From Hungatella sp. (GTDB taxonomy: Bacteria > Bacillota > Clostridia > Lachnospirales > Lachnospiraceae), in assembly GCA_009712635.1 (NCBI GenBank), contig WASS01000020.1, positions 1,249,208 to 1,313,207 on the forward strand: a stretch of DNA of 64,000 bases, in the 5' to 3' direction. Positions within the stretch are counted from its first letter, which is position 1. Every line of letters starts with the position of its first letter. Both the position numbers and the translations under genes were made by a program. Below are positions 26,179 through 34,620 of this stretch, piece by piece. The notes below the pieces were generated by a model. That model was not told where the DNA came from, ran no database searches, and was given only the letters and a program-made list of their open reading frames with translations.

Positions 26179-27003
26179 ATTAAAATACCAGGTTAGTGAT
26201 AAATAGTAGCCAACTATCGGTGATATTCCATATCCCATCAGAGGGACAGGAAAATTTCCAAATAAAGTAGATAACAGTATAACGATATAGTAACATCCAA
26301 TATATCTTGAAACTGACACTGCATTTTTCGGTGGAAGCAATATGAATGGAGCTGGTAATATTGCTAAAGAAATAACGCCTGAAACGAACCAGAACCATCC
26401 CATATCTGCCACCATCACTAGAATTCTTTCTACATAATTAACTGGCGGCAAATGATCCAGACGAATCCAGGATAAAACAATGAACAAAACAGATACACCT
26501 GTGATAAAAAAACGTATCTTTTTACTACGCGTATTCAGGCTTAGCATAATCATCATCGGAATGGCAAATCCGGTTAATTGTGAGGCATCCGGCTGAAAAA
26601 ACAGCGCCAGTAATATGATGAACGCGCTGACACCTGCATACATTAAACCTCTGATTTTTAATACTTGATATAGTTCTAATAGAATCATGGGCAGTACAAT
26701 CATGGCAACATTTAATTTTACTGCCCCTATGGATATCCATCGGTGAACCCCCTCCATACCCGGGTTTGCAAATGAAAGAATTATAGCACATATGGCGACG
26801 GGTAATAATAATCGATTGTATCTATTTCCTGTAATCTTTGATTTATGTGTTATCAGAAGTAAGGAAATAACGCTCATTAAAATAAGACAACCAATATTCT
26901 GACCCCAGATAGCAAATGGAACATGGTTGTGGTACATTGCAAGCACACCTATTACAATGGATGGTATGGTAAGTGTAAAGGTTATAAGTTTTCGAAGCGG
27001 CAT
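26161..27003 (-). CDS. FtsW/RodA-like polytopic membrane protein, function unclear
   Basis: This 280-aa protein has about eight to nine hydrophobic helices. The segment GMEGVHRWISIGAVKLNVAMIVLPMIL resembles the RWI-x-lG region of FtsW/RodA glycan polymerases. The protein is much shorter than the family and lacks the QPSE continuation, so polymerase activity is doubtful. It follows the sugar acetyltransferase gene by 37 bases on the same strand. Its 3' end overlaps that of the MarR gene on the other strand. Confidence 0.55.
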   Translation of the reverse strand: MPLRKLITFTLTIPSIVIGVLAMYHNHVPFAIWGQNIGCLILMSVISLLLITHKSKITGNRYNRLLLPVAICAIILSFANPGMEGVHRWISIGAVKLNVAMIVLPMILLELYQVLKIRGLMYAGVSAFIILLALFFQPDASQLTGFAIPMMIMLSLNTRSKKIRFFITGVSVLFIVLSWIRLDHLPPVNYVERILVMVADMGWFWFVSGVISLAILPAPFILLPPKNAVSVSRYIGCYYIVILLSTLFGNFPVPLMGYGISPIVGYYLSLTWYFNLINTP

Positions 27004-27040
27004 TTATTTTCCTTTCTGATTATGCTGCCATTTCATCTGG

Positions 27041-27655
27041 CTATTCGATCGGTACATCAAATTTATTTTTTTTATAATAATAAGTTCTGTCTTCTTCTGT
27101 AATTTCTCGCACTATTTTACAAGGATTGCCCATTGCAATTACATTCTCTGGTATATCCTTTGTCACAACACTGCCTGCACCAATCACAACATTATCCCCT
27201 ATTTTTACACCAGGAAGAATTACCACATTACCGCCAATCCAGACATTGTCTCCAATCGTAATGGGAATCCCGTACTCATAGCCAGTATTTCTGGTATCCG
27301 GATGGATGGGATGCCCAGCTGTATAAATTGATACATTCGGAGCCATCTGAACATTTTTCCCGATCGTAACTTTTGCCACATCCAGAATGGTAAGATTATA
27401 ATTAGCAAAGAAATTCTCTCCTACTTCTATATTCCAGCCGTAGTCACAATGAAAAGGGAAAGGGGCTTCTATACAAATGTTCTCACCTGTTTTTCCTAAA
27501 ATATCTTTTAACATTAAAGTAGCTGATTCATTTAAATTCGGTGAAAGATTATTAAAGTCATAGATTTTCTGCTTACACGCAAATCTATCCTCATCTAATC
27601 CATCTAACCATGCTTTGTATGGTAATCCTGCTAACATTCGTTCTCTCTGGTTCAT
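27041..27655 (-). CDS. Maltose/galactoside O-acetyltransferase family protein
   Basis: This 204-aa left-handed beta-helix acetyltransferase begins MNQRERMLAGLPYKAWLDGLDEDR, the Maa/NodL N-terminal domain. It continues with hexapeptide repeats and the catalytic His region SIYTAGHPIHPDTR, then GDNVWIGGNVVILPGVKIGDN and ending MGNPCKIVREI. It acetylates sugars or galactosides with acetyl-CoA. AAAGGAG precedes the ATG. The region upstream to 27874 holds no gene. Confidence 0.9.
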   Translation of the reverse strand: MNQRERMLAGLPYKAWLDGLDEDRFACKQKIYDFNNLSPNLNESATLMLKDILGKTGENICIEAPFPFHCDYGWNIEVGENFFANYNLTILDVAKVTIGKNVQMAPNVSIYTAGHPIHPDTRNTGYEYGIPITIGDNVWIGGNVVILPGVKIGDNVVIGAGSVVTKDIPENVIAMGNPCKIVREITEEDRTYYYKKNKFDVPIE

Positions 27656-27874
27656 AATTTATTCTCCTTTTATAATTGAATAAAACTAATACTCTTGTAT
27701 TTCTTTCCATACAATTAAGTCAGATGAACTCCACTATAAGCTGTTGTGCCAGGGTTTCTCCAATTCTTCCCTGGTTCTTGCCTACCTTGTATTATAAACC
27801 TGTTTATTAAGTTTCTACAAGCTTATATGGCTTTTAAATATTATCTCATTTGCATACTGTAATATTAAGTAATC

Positions 27875-27927
27875 CAAACAAAATCCCCTGCCTGCATACT
27901 TTTAACAAGTAAACAAACAGGGGATTT
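27875..27927 (-). terminator. Terminator of the dehydrogenase gene
   Basis: On the minus strand AAATCCCCTG and CAGGGGATTT pair (10 bp) around a long loop and are followed by TGTTTGG. It begins directly after the stop codon at 27930. Confidence 0.8.
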
Positions 27928-27929
27928 TC

Positions 27930-28964
27930 CTATTTCACATAGAGCTGCATTGGGTACGACAGGTATTCCAACTCATCTAATTTATCAACGGTAACATACC
28001 CGGATGGGGCGTTTAGAACACTGGGAATTCGGTTTACAATCGTGGCACAGGTATGCTCAACAGTGGCGGGTTTTGATACATAAAATGTGGTATCTGGTTC
28101 TCCTTTTATCTTCCAGTCGCACATGTCCCCGTCTTCTGGTCCATATACTTTACCTATGCATTGTGTTTCGATGACAGGTCCCTGAAAGGTTTCTGTCGTA
28201 ACTACCGCACTCATACCGATACAATTCCCCTTAGGAATGGTTTTTCCTAATGTTTGGGAATATAAGTCGGTGTCATAAAAATAAGGTACACATTTCTGTG
28301 ATTGTGACTTAATGGTCCAGCCCATCTTGGAACAAAGAGCTTCATTGGAGTTCCATACATAGCTTGGCTCTAACGTTTCCGGATGTGCAATCTGCGCTTC
28401 AAATTCTTCCGGTGTTAGTCCGGCTCCATGAGCTTTTGCAAGTGCAAGTCCATAATCTTCTACATTGTAGCTTACAGCTCCTTCAATCCGCTCAATATTG
28501 TGTACACCGCCAGCTACGCAGCCAATCATATTAATCCAGTAAATATCCTGCATACCGGCACCTACAACTGTACAATTATGATCTTTGGCGAGTTTGTCTA
28601 ATTTGTTGGTAAGAGTAGCCGATGTGGTCCATGGATAAATTGCTTCTTCACAGGTGGTGATTACATTGATACCACGTTTTACACATTTCTCAAAATATGG
28701 GTAGACATCTTTCATGAAACTGAATAATGTAACCACTGCAATATCAGCATCACATTCATCCAGCACTGCATCTGCATCACTGCGAATGGGTACACCAAGC
28801 TTAACACCCAGTCCTGCCCAATCTCCTGCATCCATACCCACAACATCTGGGTTTACATCAATTGCGCCAACAATTTCTGCACCCTTTTCGTACAAATACC
28901 GCAGGATGTACTTTGACATTTTTCCACAGCCATACTGAACAACACGAACTTTTTCATGATACAT
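27930..28964 (-). CDS. DapB-fold NAD(P)-dependent amine/amino-acid dehydrogenase
   Basis: This 344-aa protein has a Rossmann start [19 protein letters not shown], then [16 protein letters not shown] and the dihydrodipicolinate-reductase-like segment [14 protein letters not shown]. The family includes 2,4-diaminopentanoate dehydrogenase of ornithine fermentation. No other ornithine genes are here, so the substrate stays open. AAGAGG precedes the ATG. The promoter in front of it has a 19-base spacer typical of MerR control, and a MerR-type gene lies immediately upstream. Confidence 0.75.
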   Translation of the reverse strand: MYHEKVRVVQYGCGKMSKYILRYLYEKGAEIVGAIDVNPDVVGMDAGDWAGLGVKLGVPIRSDADAVLDECDADIAVVTLFSFMKDVYPYFEKCVKRGINVITTCEEAIYPWTTSATLTNKLDKLAKDHNCTVVGAGMQDIYWINMIGCVAGGVHNIERIEGAVSYNVEDYGLALAKAHGAGLTPEEFEAQIAHPETLEPSYVWNSNEALCSKMGWTIKSQSQKCVPYFYDTDLYSQTLGKTIPKGNCIGMSAVVTTETFQGPVIETQCIGKVYGPEDGDMCDWKIKGEPDTTFYVSKPATVEHTCATIVNRIPSVLNAPSGYVTVDKLDELEYLSYPMQLYVK

Positions 28965-29018
28965 AATGATAACCTCTTTCCTATGATTTTTTGAGGATTA
29001 TATGAATCCCATGTCAAA

Positions 29019-29049
29019 AGTATAGAGGTTATAATTACTATAATGTCAA
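29019..29049 (-). promoter_or_regulatory. MerR-type promoter with 19-base spacer
   Basis: On the minus strand TTGACA (29049-29044) and TATACT (29024-29019) are separated by 19 bases, longer than the usual 17. The spacer region holds a small dyad, TATAG-N12-CTATA. This geometry is the mark of promoters that MerR-family activators twist into shape. It lies between the merR-like gene and the dehydrogenase gene. Confidence 0.8.
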
Positions 29050-29067
29050 TAGCCAATTGATACTTTA

Positions 29068-29898
29068 TTAACAAAATTTTATGGGGATCTGCAGCCGCAA
29101 ATACATCCCTCTTTCCTCATGGCTGATGATGGGAAGCTCCGTAATCACTTCACATAAATAATCACCGTTTATCAGGTAGCCTTTTGCTTCAATCTGCTCT
29201 AAAAGACGCTTTGCATACTCTTCCTCTTTTTGAAAGGAATCGCAGTAAATACAAAGGTAATTATTGGCCGGGATTTTTGTAGTGAGTTCATCTGCTAAAA
29301 CATCATGATCCACAAAGACAAATACCTCGGTTGAAATAAACCGGCTCTGAATCAGATTCTCCTGCCTTAATATTGTACCAGCATTACAGAAGTAGATTTG
29401 AGGAAGATGAACCGCAATAAGACTTTCTTTAAATTCCCGCAATATCTTTTCATAGGTATCAATATCATAATCGTAAATATTTACTTGGGAATCAATATAA
29501 TACATGGTTCTGCTTCCGATGTATTCTAAAAGAATGGTCCCATCCTTAGGAGCGCTTTCGTATCGCTCCAGGCTCTCGATGGTACGTTCCACAGCCCTTT
29601 TCTGGTATTTAAGTTTTTCAGTTTCTTCCTCAATCTGGTGCTGTTTTTGCCTCAAAATATTTTTAATGTTTGGAATGTACAGGTTATCAAGCTGTTCCTT
29701 AATATCTTTCAGCTGCATCCCCAGCGATTTCATATATTGAATCATATCAAGCTGGGCACTTTGCTTAATATCATAAAATCGATAGCCGTTTTCGTCATCC
29801 CGGCTCACAGGAACCAAAAGCCCCATTTTATCATATAGCCGAAGTGTCTGTTCTGTAACATTGTTAAGTTTTGCCATCTGTCCGATTGTTAGCCGCAT
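29068..29898 (-). CDS. MerR family activator with GyrI-like effector domain (BmrR-like)
   Basis: This protein has 276 aa. Residues 1-75 form the MerR winged helix (LTIGQMAKLNNVTEQTLRLYDKMGLL; DENGYRFYD). A coiled dimerisation helix lies at about 90-120, and a C-terminal GyrI-like ligand-binding domain follows. The arrangement matches BmrR, which senses lipophilic cations. The 19-base-spacer promoter just past its stop codon is its likely target. GGGGGGAGG precedes the ATG. Confidence 0.88.
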   Translation of the reverse strand: MRLTIGQMAKLNNVTEQTLRLYDKMGLLVPVSRDDENGYRFYDIKQSAQLDMIQYMKSLGMQLKDIKEQLDNLYIPNIKNILRQKQHQIEEETEKLKYQKRAVERTIESLERYESAPKDGTILLEYIGSRTMYYIDSQVNIYDYDIDTYEKILREFKESLIAVHLPQIYFCNAGTILRQENLIQSRFISTEVFVFVDHDVLADELTTKIPANNYLCIYCDSFQKEEEYAKRLLEQIEAKGYLINGDYLCEVITELPIISHEERGMYLRLQIPIKFC

Positions 29899-30023
29899 GA
29901 TTTACCTCCCCCCCATGATACAATTATATTTCAAAAACCTTATAGTAACAATAAGCTTTTCTAAGATTTTTTGTAAGAACCAATGTTTGGAAAAAAAGTC
30001 GGGTAATGTTTTTACCCATAAGC

Positions 30024-30052
30024 TATAATACAAATATAACTTGCAAGTTATA
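30024..30052 (+). promoter_or_regulatory. Promoter and palindrome of the plus-strand AraC gene
   Basis: TATAAT (30024-30029) lacks a good -35. Five bases later is a perfect 18-bp palindrome TATAACTTGCAAGTTATA (30035-30052), in the position of a repressor site over the start of transcription. It lies between the divergent MerR and AraC genes. Confidence 0.55.
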
Positions 30053-30071
30053 GGAACAGGAGTAAACAGAT

Positions 30072-31019
30072 ATGAATTATTACCAAAGGATCCAAAAGGC
30101 AATTGATTTCATAGAGGATCATTTAGATCAGGCGATTACCATAGAATTATGTGCGAAGGAAGCATGCATGAGTATTTCAGGATTCTACCGCATGTTCCTG
30201 TCGGTGGTTGGCTACAATGCCAAAGAATATATTCGGATGCGCAGATTGACAGCCGCATATTACGACTTATTGCAGACAGAGGAAGGGGTTCTTTCAGTCG
30301 CCATTAAGTATGAATACAATTCTGCTGACAGCTTTACCAGAGCATTTAAAAAACAATTTGGTATGTTGCCCTCCAAGGTAAAATCTGTTACTTCACAACA
30401 TGGCATCAATGAATTTGTGAGGTTAAATATTATGGAGAAGTATTTTGAGGCAGGGAATAAAGAGTTAGAAGAAAAATATCCGGATATTAAGGTAATCAAA
30501 GAACTGGAAGATATGAAAGTCGCTTGTTTTACTTATTACGGGAAAGATCCCGAACATCATGCGTTTGAGACAATGAAAAAATGGGCGAATGAAAATGATG
30601 TATACTTCCATGATGCGTCCTATCGAATCTTTGGATACAATCATCCAGATCCGTCAAACGTAGATGATTCCCAGGAGATTTACGGTTATGAAGTCTGTGT
30701 AACCATATCAGATGAGCAGTTTTTGAGACTGAATGACGTTCCTGCTGATTTTGTAAAGGGTACATACGATGAAGTAAAACGCCGGATACTGAGCGGCGGT
30801 AAGTACGCTGTTATGTCTGTGAAACGTGATGATACAGGTGATATTGGCAGTAACATTATTGCTGCCTGGAAGCGGTTCGTTTTATGGATTGGAGAAAGCA
30901 AATATTTGTGGGGAGGAAGCCAGTATCTGGAAGAACATCTTGGATTTTCAGAAAAAGATGATCACATTGGCGGCGTAGATTTATATATTTCAATAAAAGA
31001 TACTAACAAAAGACAATAA
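30072..31019 (+). CDS. AraC-type regulator with GyrI-like ligand domain
   Basis: This 315-aa protein has an AraC HTH pair at 1-105 (IEDHLDQAITIELCAKEACMSISGFYRMF; YNSADSFTRAFKKQFGMLPSKVK) and a GyrI-like domain from about 140 (IKVIKELEDMKVACFTYYGKDPEHHAFETMKKWANE... to GGVDLYISIKD). It is divergent from the MerR-GyrI gene, so two GyrI-type sensors of different families share one 173-base intergenic region. A strong hairpin follows its stop codon. Confidence 0.88.
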   Translation: MNYYQRIQKAIDFIEDHLDQAITIELCAKEACMSISGFYRMFLSVVGYNAKEYIRMRRLTAAYYDLLQTEEGVLSVAIKYEYNSADSFTRAFKKQFGMLPSKVKSVTSQHGINEFVRLNIMEKYFEAGNKELEEKYPDIKVIKELEDMKVACFTYYGKDPEHHAFETMKKWANENDVYFHDASYRIFGYNHPDPSNVDDSQEIYGYEVCVTISDEQFLRLNDVPADFVKGTYDEVKRRILSGGKYAVMSVKRDDTGDIGSNIIAAWKRFVLWIGESKYLWGGSQYLEEHLGFSEKDDHIGGVDLYISIKDTNKRQ

Positions 31020-31042
31020 CCAGAGGAATTTGATGAAGTAAA

Positions 31043-31069
31043 AACAGGGGCGATCGGTTCGCCCCTGTT
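31043..31069. terminator. Bidirectional terminator between convergent genes
   Basis: AACAGGGGCGA pairs with TCGCCCCTGTT (11 bp, 5-base loop). A residues lie before it and T residues after it, so it can serve both the plus-strand AraC gene and the minus-strand oxidase-like gene. Confidence 0.85.
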
Positions 31070-31082
31070 TCAGTAAATCAGC

Positions 31083-31574
31083 TTAATTAATTCCCCCGTT
31101 TTTCATATCAGTCTCATTAACAAAATCCATGTGGTATAATTTCTCCCAATGATTAATGTTTAATGTTCCCTTTGTGAGATGAATTGCTAAATAGATGCAA
31201 TTCTCGTCCTTTTCATTATTTGCCATGTCATACCACTCAGAAAAAGCCTTGCGTAATTTCGTTCTTAATTCAGCATTTTTCGGGTCAAGCACCCAGCCCA
31301 GGTTTTCAGCTACTCCATTGGCAGTAAACATCTCCAGACATCCCGCAACCGAAACCTCCTGGTTTTCAGCGATCTGCTGCATTTTATGTGACTGTCCATT
31401 GGTAACAACATAGAATGTACGGTCTTCATAATAAGCGTCCACACTGCGGACAACAGGACGTGGTTTTCCATTGGCGCCAGGCTCCAGTGCTACGGTAGCC
31501 AGTGATATCAAATTGTCTTTCCCGTTTCCAAATTTTTCTTCCAGCAGCTTTAGTCCTTCCTGGTACATACTCAT
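31083..31574 (-). CDS. Pyridoxamine 5'-phosphate oxidase-like flavoprotein
   Basis: This 163-aa FMN-binding split-barrel protein shows GKPRPVVRSVDAYYEDRTFYVVTNGQSHKMQQIAENQEVSVAGC. This corresponds to the beta strands and K/R residues that hold flavin phosphate. ATG 31574 is chosen because GGAGG lies eight bases upstream. It follows an AraC/GyrI gene by about 30 bases on the same strand, so the two are likely cotranscribed. The substrate is unknown. Confidence 0.82.
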   Translation of the reverse strand: MSMYQEGLKLLEEKFGNGKDNLISLATVALEPGANGKPRPVVRSVDAYYEDRTFYVVTNGQSHKMQQIAENQEVSVAGCLEMFTANGVAENLGWVLDPKNAELRTKLRKAFSEWYDMANNEKDENCIYLAIHLTKGTLNINHWEKLYHMDFVNETDMKNGGIN

Positions 31575-31605
31575 ATTCTTTTCCTCCATAATTAAAAATT
31601 ATATA

Positions 31606-32511
31606 TCATCCTCGTTTTTTAAACGGAATCCATAATTCCGTATAAACGATATCAGATTTGCTTTTATAATACATTTCAGGAAAGAAACCGTCGGCAGTTA
31701 AACCGTGCTTTTTCAGCCAGAACCGGGTGTATTTCATTGCTTTCCCCATATTAGCCACCATCTGATCCTTGTTTTCTGATTCAAATCCACATACCACATA
31801 TTCCCGTGATGGAAGCTGCCAGCGAATAAAATTATGGTCGGTCTCTTCCTTTTTAATTTCCGCTCCGATAAAGTAGCTGGAATAGCCTTCCGGCGCGTCT
31901 CCCTTAAACGAAACACCAATCTGACGCCCCTCCGGAAAACGGGGAATATTGGAAAGTTCTTTATAAAATCTGCGCCAAATATCGCCAACCATATCAATAC
32001 CGGTCTTTTCGCCAAGCATTTTACCAGAACGAAATGCATAATAGCCTATTACTCCCAGAAAATCTATTGGTTCATCAAGAAATTTTCGATTCATTTCAAG
32101 AACTAATCCATCGCTGATCAGCGGTATCCCTTCATTGATTACAAGATAACTAAGTAATAAATCAGGCTTTTCAAAATTCTGAAGACTAATACGGTTGCTT
32201 CGATACTCGGATGGGGTGATCCCATAGGTCTTTGTAAAGGCGCGTGTATAGGTTACATGACTTCCAAAACCGTAATTCAGCGCTATGTCTATAATGCGGT
32301 TTTCCCTGGTGCGCAGCATCACTGTTGATTTTGCTAAACGACGCAGCTTAATATAATCCCGAACAGAAGTTTTTACCAATCGTGTGAATAATCTCTGATA
32401 ATAAAATGGTGACAGCCCGGCAATCTCAGCCAGAGTATCAATTTCAATTTCTTCCCCAAGATTTTCTTCAATATGATTCAGAGTTTTTTGAATGGATTCC
32501 CATGCGTGCAT
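31606..32511 (-). CDS. AraC-type regulator with GyrI-like ligand domain
   Basis: This 301-aa protein has an AraC domain at 1-105 (IEENLGEEIEIDTLAEIAGLSPFYYQRLF; FGSHVTYTRAFTKTYGITPSEYR) and a GyrI-like domain from about 135 to the end (YTELWIPFKKRG). GAGAGAGG precedes the ATG. It is the third minus-strand member of this architecture in the window, and the downstream FMN protein is its probable target or operon partner. Confidence 0.88.
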   Translation of the reverse strand: MHAWESIQKTLNHIEENLGEEIEIDTLAEIAGLSPFYYQRLFTRLVKTSVRDYIKLRRLAKSTVMLRTRENRIIDIALNYGFGSHVTYTRAFTKTYGITPSEYRSNRISLQNFEKPDLLLSYLVINEGIPLISDGLVLEMNRKFLDEPIDFLGVIGYYAFRSGKMLGEKTGIDMVGDIWRRFYKELSNIPRFPEGRQIGVSFKGDAPEGYSSYFIGAEIKKEETDHNFIRWQLPSREYVVCGFESENKDQMVANMGKAMKYTRFWLKKHGLTADGFFPEMYYKSKSDIVYTELWIPFKKRG

Positions 32512-32580
32512 ATTGATTACCTCTCTCCAAACAATTTACCACAGACTGGGAAAAATTGCTTAACCGTGTCTGCTCTTTTT

Positions 32581-33132
32581 TTACTTTTGATCTTTGATCC
32601 AGACATCTGCCTTTTGTACCTTGGCAAATGTCCTGTCCAGTGCTGCCATATATGCACACTGAGCCAATTCTGCCGAAACTGTAACTTCTCCCCATACCAA
32701 ATCCCTTGTTGCACAGGCATCTTCAATTAATTCAACAGAGTATCCGTAATTATTGGCAGATCTGACGGTTGTATCAATGCACATATGCGTCATCATACCG
32801 CACACAACCAGCGTATCAATCCCTTTTTCCTCCAGCTTATCTTTCAGGTCCGTACCCTGGAAACTATCAGGTTTATGCTTAATTATGATTTCTTCTCCGC
32901 TCAAAGGACTGCACTCTTTATAAAATTCAGCACCAGCAGTCTCTGGTATAAAAAATACTGCACCCGGGTTTATACTGATGTGTCTCACATGGTAAATCGG
33001 CAAATTGTGCTCTCTAAAAAATGTCAGAATTTTACTCGCCTGTAATGCCGCATGTTCTGGATTAACCAGTTCATACTTTCCACCCTTAAAATAATCATTT
33101 TGAATATCTACCAGAATCAGACCTACGTTCAT
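32581..33132 (-). CDS. Isochorismatase-family cysteine hydrolase
   Basis: This 183-aa protein has the catalytic triad of the family. The Asp is in LILVDIQNDYF near residue 10, the Lys in IIKHKPDSF near 90 and the Cys in GMMTHMCIDTTVRSA near 125. Members hydrolyse nicotinamide, isochorismate or other amides. ATG 33132 is used because a short AAGAGGC lies about 14 bases ahead; a start at 33153 is also open. It sits downstream of the HxlR gene and may be its target. Confidence 0.87.
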   Translation of the reverse strand: MNVGLILVDIQNDYFKGGKYELVNPEHAALQASKILTFFREHNLPIYHVRHISINPGAVFFIPETAGAEFYKECSPLSGEEIIIKHKPDSFQGTDLKDKLEEKGIDTLVVCGMMTHMCIDTTVRSANNYGYSVELIEDACATRDLVWGEVTVSAELAQCAYMAALDRTFAKVQKADVWIKDQK

Positions 33133-33208
33133 AATAACTGCCTCTTTTCTCATAATTATTTAGTTTCTTACTGAAAGTTTACGGCTTACAAAATAAAAAG
33201 TAAATTAC

Positions 33209-33592
33209 TTACTTTTTGGTAGGTATCTGATTGGTACAGATAATACCTTTTTGCTCAAGCAGCTCTGTCTGTCCATGTTCTATCATATAATCCACTCCTA
33301 TCTCCTGCATAATCAGAACAGCGTCTAATAGTTTCGTTCCCCGGTCTGTCAGAGAGTATTCCACATGAAGAGGATACCCCACAGAAGATGTCTTATGAAC
33401 AATTCCAAATTCCTGTAACTCCTTTAATTGCTGAATTAACATTTTTTCTGAAATACCCTGGATTCCATACTTCAATTGCGAAAATGTCTGTGTCCCTTTT
33501 CTTAGTTGAAATATCAATATTGTTTTCCATTTTCCTTTTACAAAATCATGAACAATCTCCAGTGGGCAAGTATAATTCTCCCTGATTTTCAT
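33209..33592 (-). CDS. HxlR family regulator
   Basis: This 127-aa winged-helix protein has the family signature CPLEIVHDFVKGKWKTILIFQLRKGTQTFSQLKYGIQGISEKMLIQQLKEL with the conserved N-terminal Cys, and the wing at VEYSLTDRG. HxlR proteins often sense reactive electrophiles through that cysteine. It begins about 10 bases after the small membrane protein gene and precedes the isochorismatase gene. Confidence 0.88.
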   Translation of the reverse strand: MKIRENYTCPLEIVHDFVKGKWKTILIFQLRKGTQTFSQLKYGIQGISEKMLIQQLKELQEFGIVHKTSSVGYPLHVEYSLTDRGTKLLDAVLIMQEIGVDYMIEHGQTELLEQKGIICTNQIPTKK

Positions 33593-33602
33593 ACACGTTT
33601 CC

Positions 33603-33851
33603 TCATTTTATACGCTTTAAATTCAACACATTGGAAATCACAGTAGTTACACCAGCAAGCAAGCTTCCAATCCCCCATATACTGCCCCAAAATGAACCTG
33701 CCATTCCAATTATCACCAATGCAATACCTATAACAAATCCAATAACAGAACCTGTCTTTGCTACCCGTTTCGACGGATAGACTCCTCTCGCAGCATTTTT
33801 CGAAAACTCAAATACTTTTGCGTTGTGTTCTTTTAAATCAAATTTTTTCAT
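33603..33851 (-). CDS. Small membrane protein in the TetR operon
   Basis: This 82-aa protein has an N-terminal charged part (MKKFDLKEHNAKVFEFSKNA) and two hydrophobic helices at about 34-52 and 53-74 rich in Gly. I do not recognise the family. It lies nine bases after the TetR gene and ten before the HxlR gene, so it is part of that transcript. Confidence 0.65.
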   Translation of the reverse strand: MKKFDLKEHNAKVFEFSKNAARGVYPSKRVAKTGSVIGFVIGIALVIIGMAGSFWGSIWGIGSLLAGVTTVISNVLNLKRIK

Positions 33852-33860
33852 CGTATTCTC

Positions 33861-34439
33861 CTATTCAAATATATCGTCAATTAAATGATCCAGCATAAAG
33901 TCAAAGACATCAAAATGATTACATACCAGCTTATCCTTGCCCGTAATTAAAAATAGCAATGACGCCATGACAGATAATGCTTTTTCTTCACTGATACGGA
34001 GCTTCAAAAAGGGTTTTTCAATCATTTGCTTTGCTCCATAAAGACTGTCAAAAAATATACTTTGCTTTTCTTCCTCAGAAAGTTTGTTGATAAAACTTGT
34101 AAAGTCTGCTTGTGAAGTGTCATATAAAAAAGGGCTTTTATCATATTCCGCATAAACTGCCTTTAATGCCTTTGCTACTCCATATTTATTTTGTTCTTTT
34201 AATAAAATCGATTCAATCAGGTCATATAATTTAATTTGAATCACACTTAAAGTTTCCAGGAAAAGAGCTTCCTTCGATCCAAAAAAGAGATAGAAGGCAC
34301 CTTTTGAGATACCGACTTTTAAACACAATTCATCAATGCTGGTTTTTTTATAGCCATACTTTTCCCAATTTTCTTTACATGCCTCAATCAGCTTTTCACG
34401 TATATTATTTTTTTCCTGTTCACTAAATCCTTTTGGCAT
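33861..34439 (-). CDS. TetR family regulator
   Basis: This 192-aa protein has the TetR HTH (IREKLIEACKENWEKYGYKKTSIDELCLKVGISKGAFYLFFGSKEALF) at about 10-55 and a helical ligand domain. AAGGAGG lies ahead of the ATG. A 7-bp inverted repeat overlaps its promoter, which suggests autorepression. The downstream small membrane protein is the nearest regulated gene; the divergent Vat-like gene is another candidate. Confidence 0.88.
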   Translation of the reverse strand: MPKGFSEQEKNNIREKLIEACKENWEKYGYKKTSIDELCLKVGISKGAFYLFFGSKEALFLETLSVIQIKLYDLIESILLKEQNKYGVAKALKAVYAEYDKSPFLYDTSQADFTSFINKLSEEEKQSIFFDSLYGAKQMIEKPFLKLRISEEKALSVMASLLFLITGKDKLVCNHFDVFDFMLDHLIDDIFE

Positions 34440-34455
34440 ATTTCCTCCTTGTTGT

Positions 34456-34513
34456 GACTATATTTATTTTTATAGTCATATATATTTATAACTGAAATAT
34501 ATTTATTTGTCAA
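34456..34513 (-). promoter_or_regulatory. Promoter and operator of the TetR gene
   Basis: On the minus strand TTGACA (34513-34508), 17 bases, TATAAA (34490-34485). Downstream lies GACTATA-N8-TATAGTC (34456-34477), a symmetric site of TetR-operator size placed over the start of transcription. Confidence 0.7.
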
Positions 34514-34620
34514 TGAGACTTTTTGTTATTACGCTGTTTAGGCACTGGAAATATACAGCAGACTATGGTATGCTGATAATTTAATAATACAATTTCTATC
34601 AAATACAGGAGGGGTTTTAT

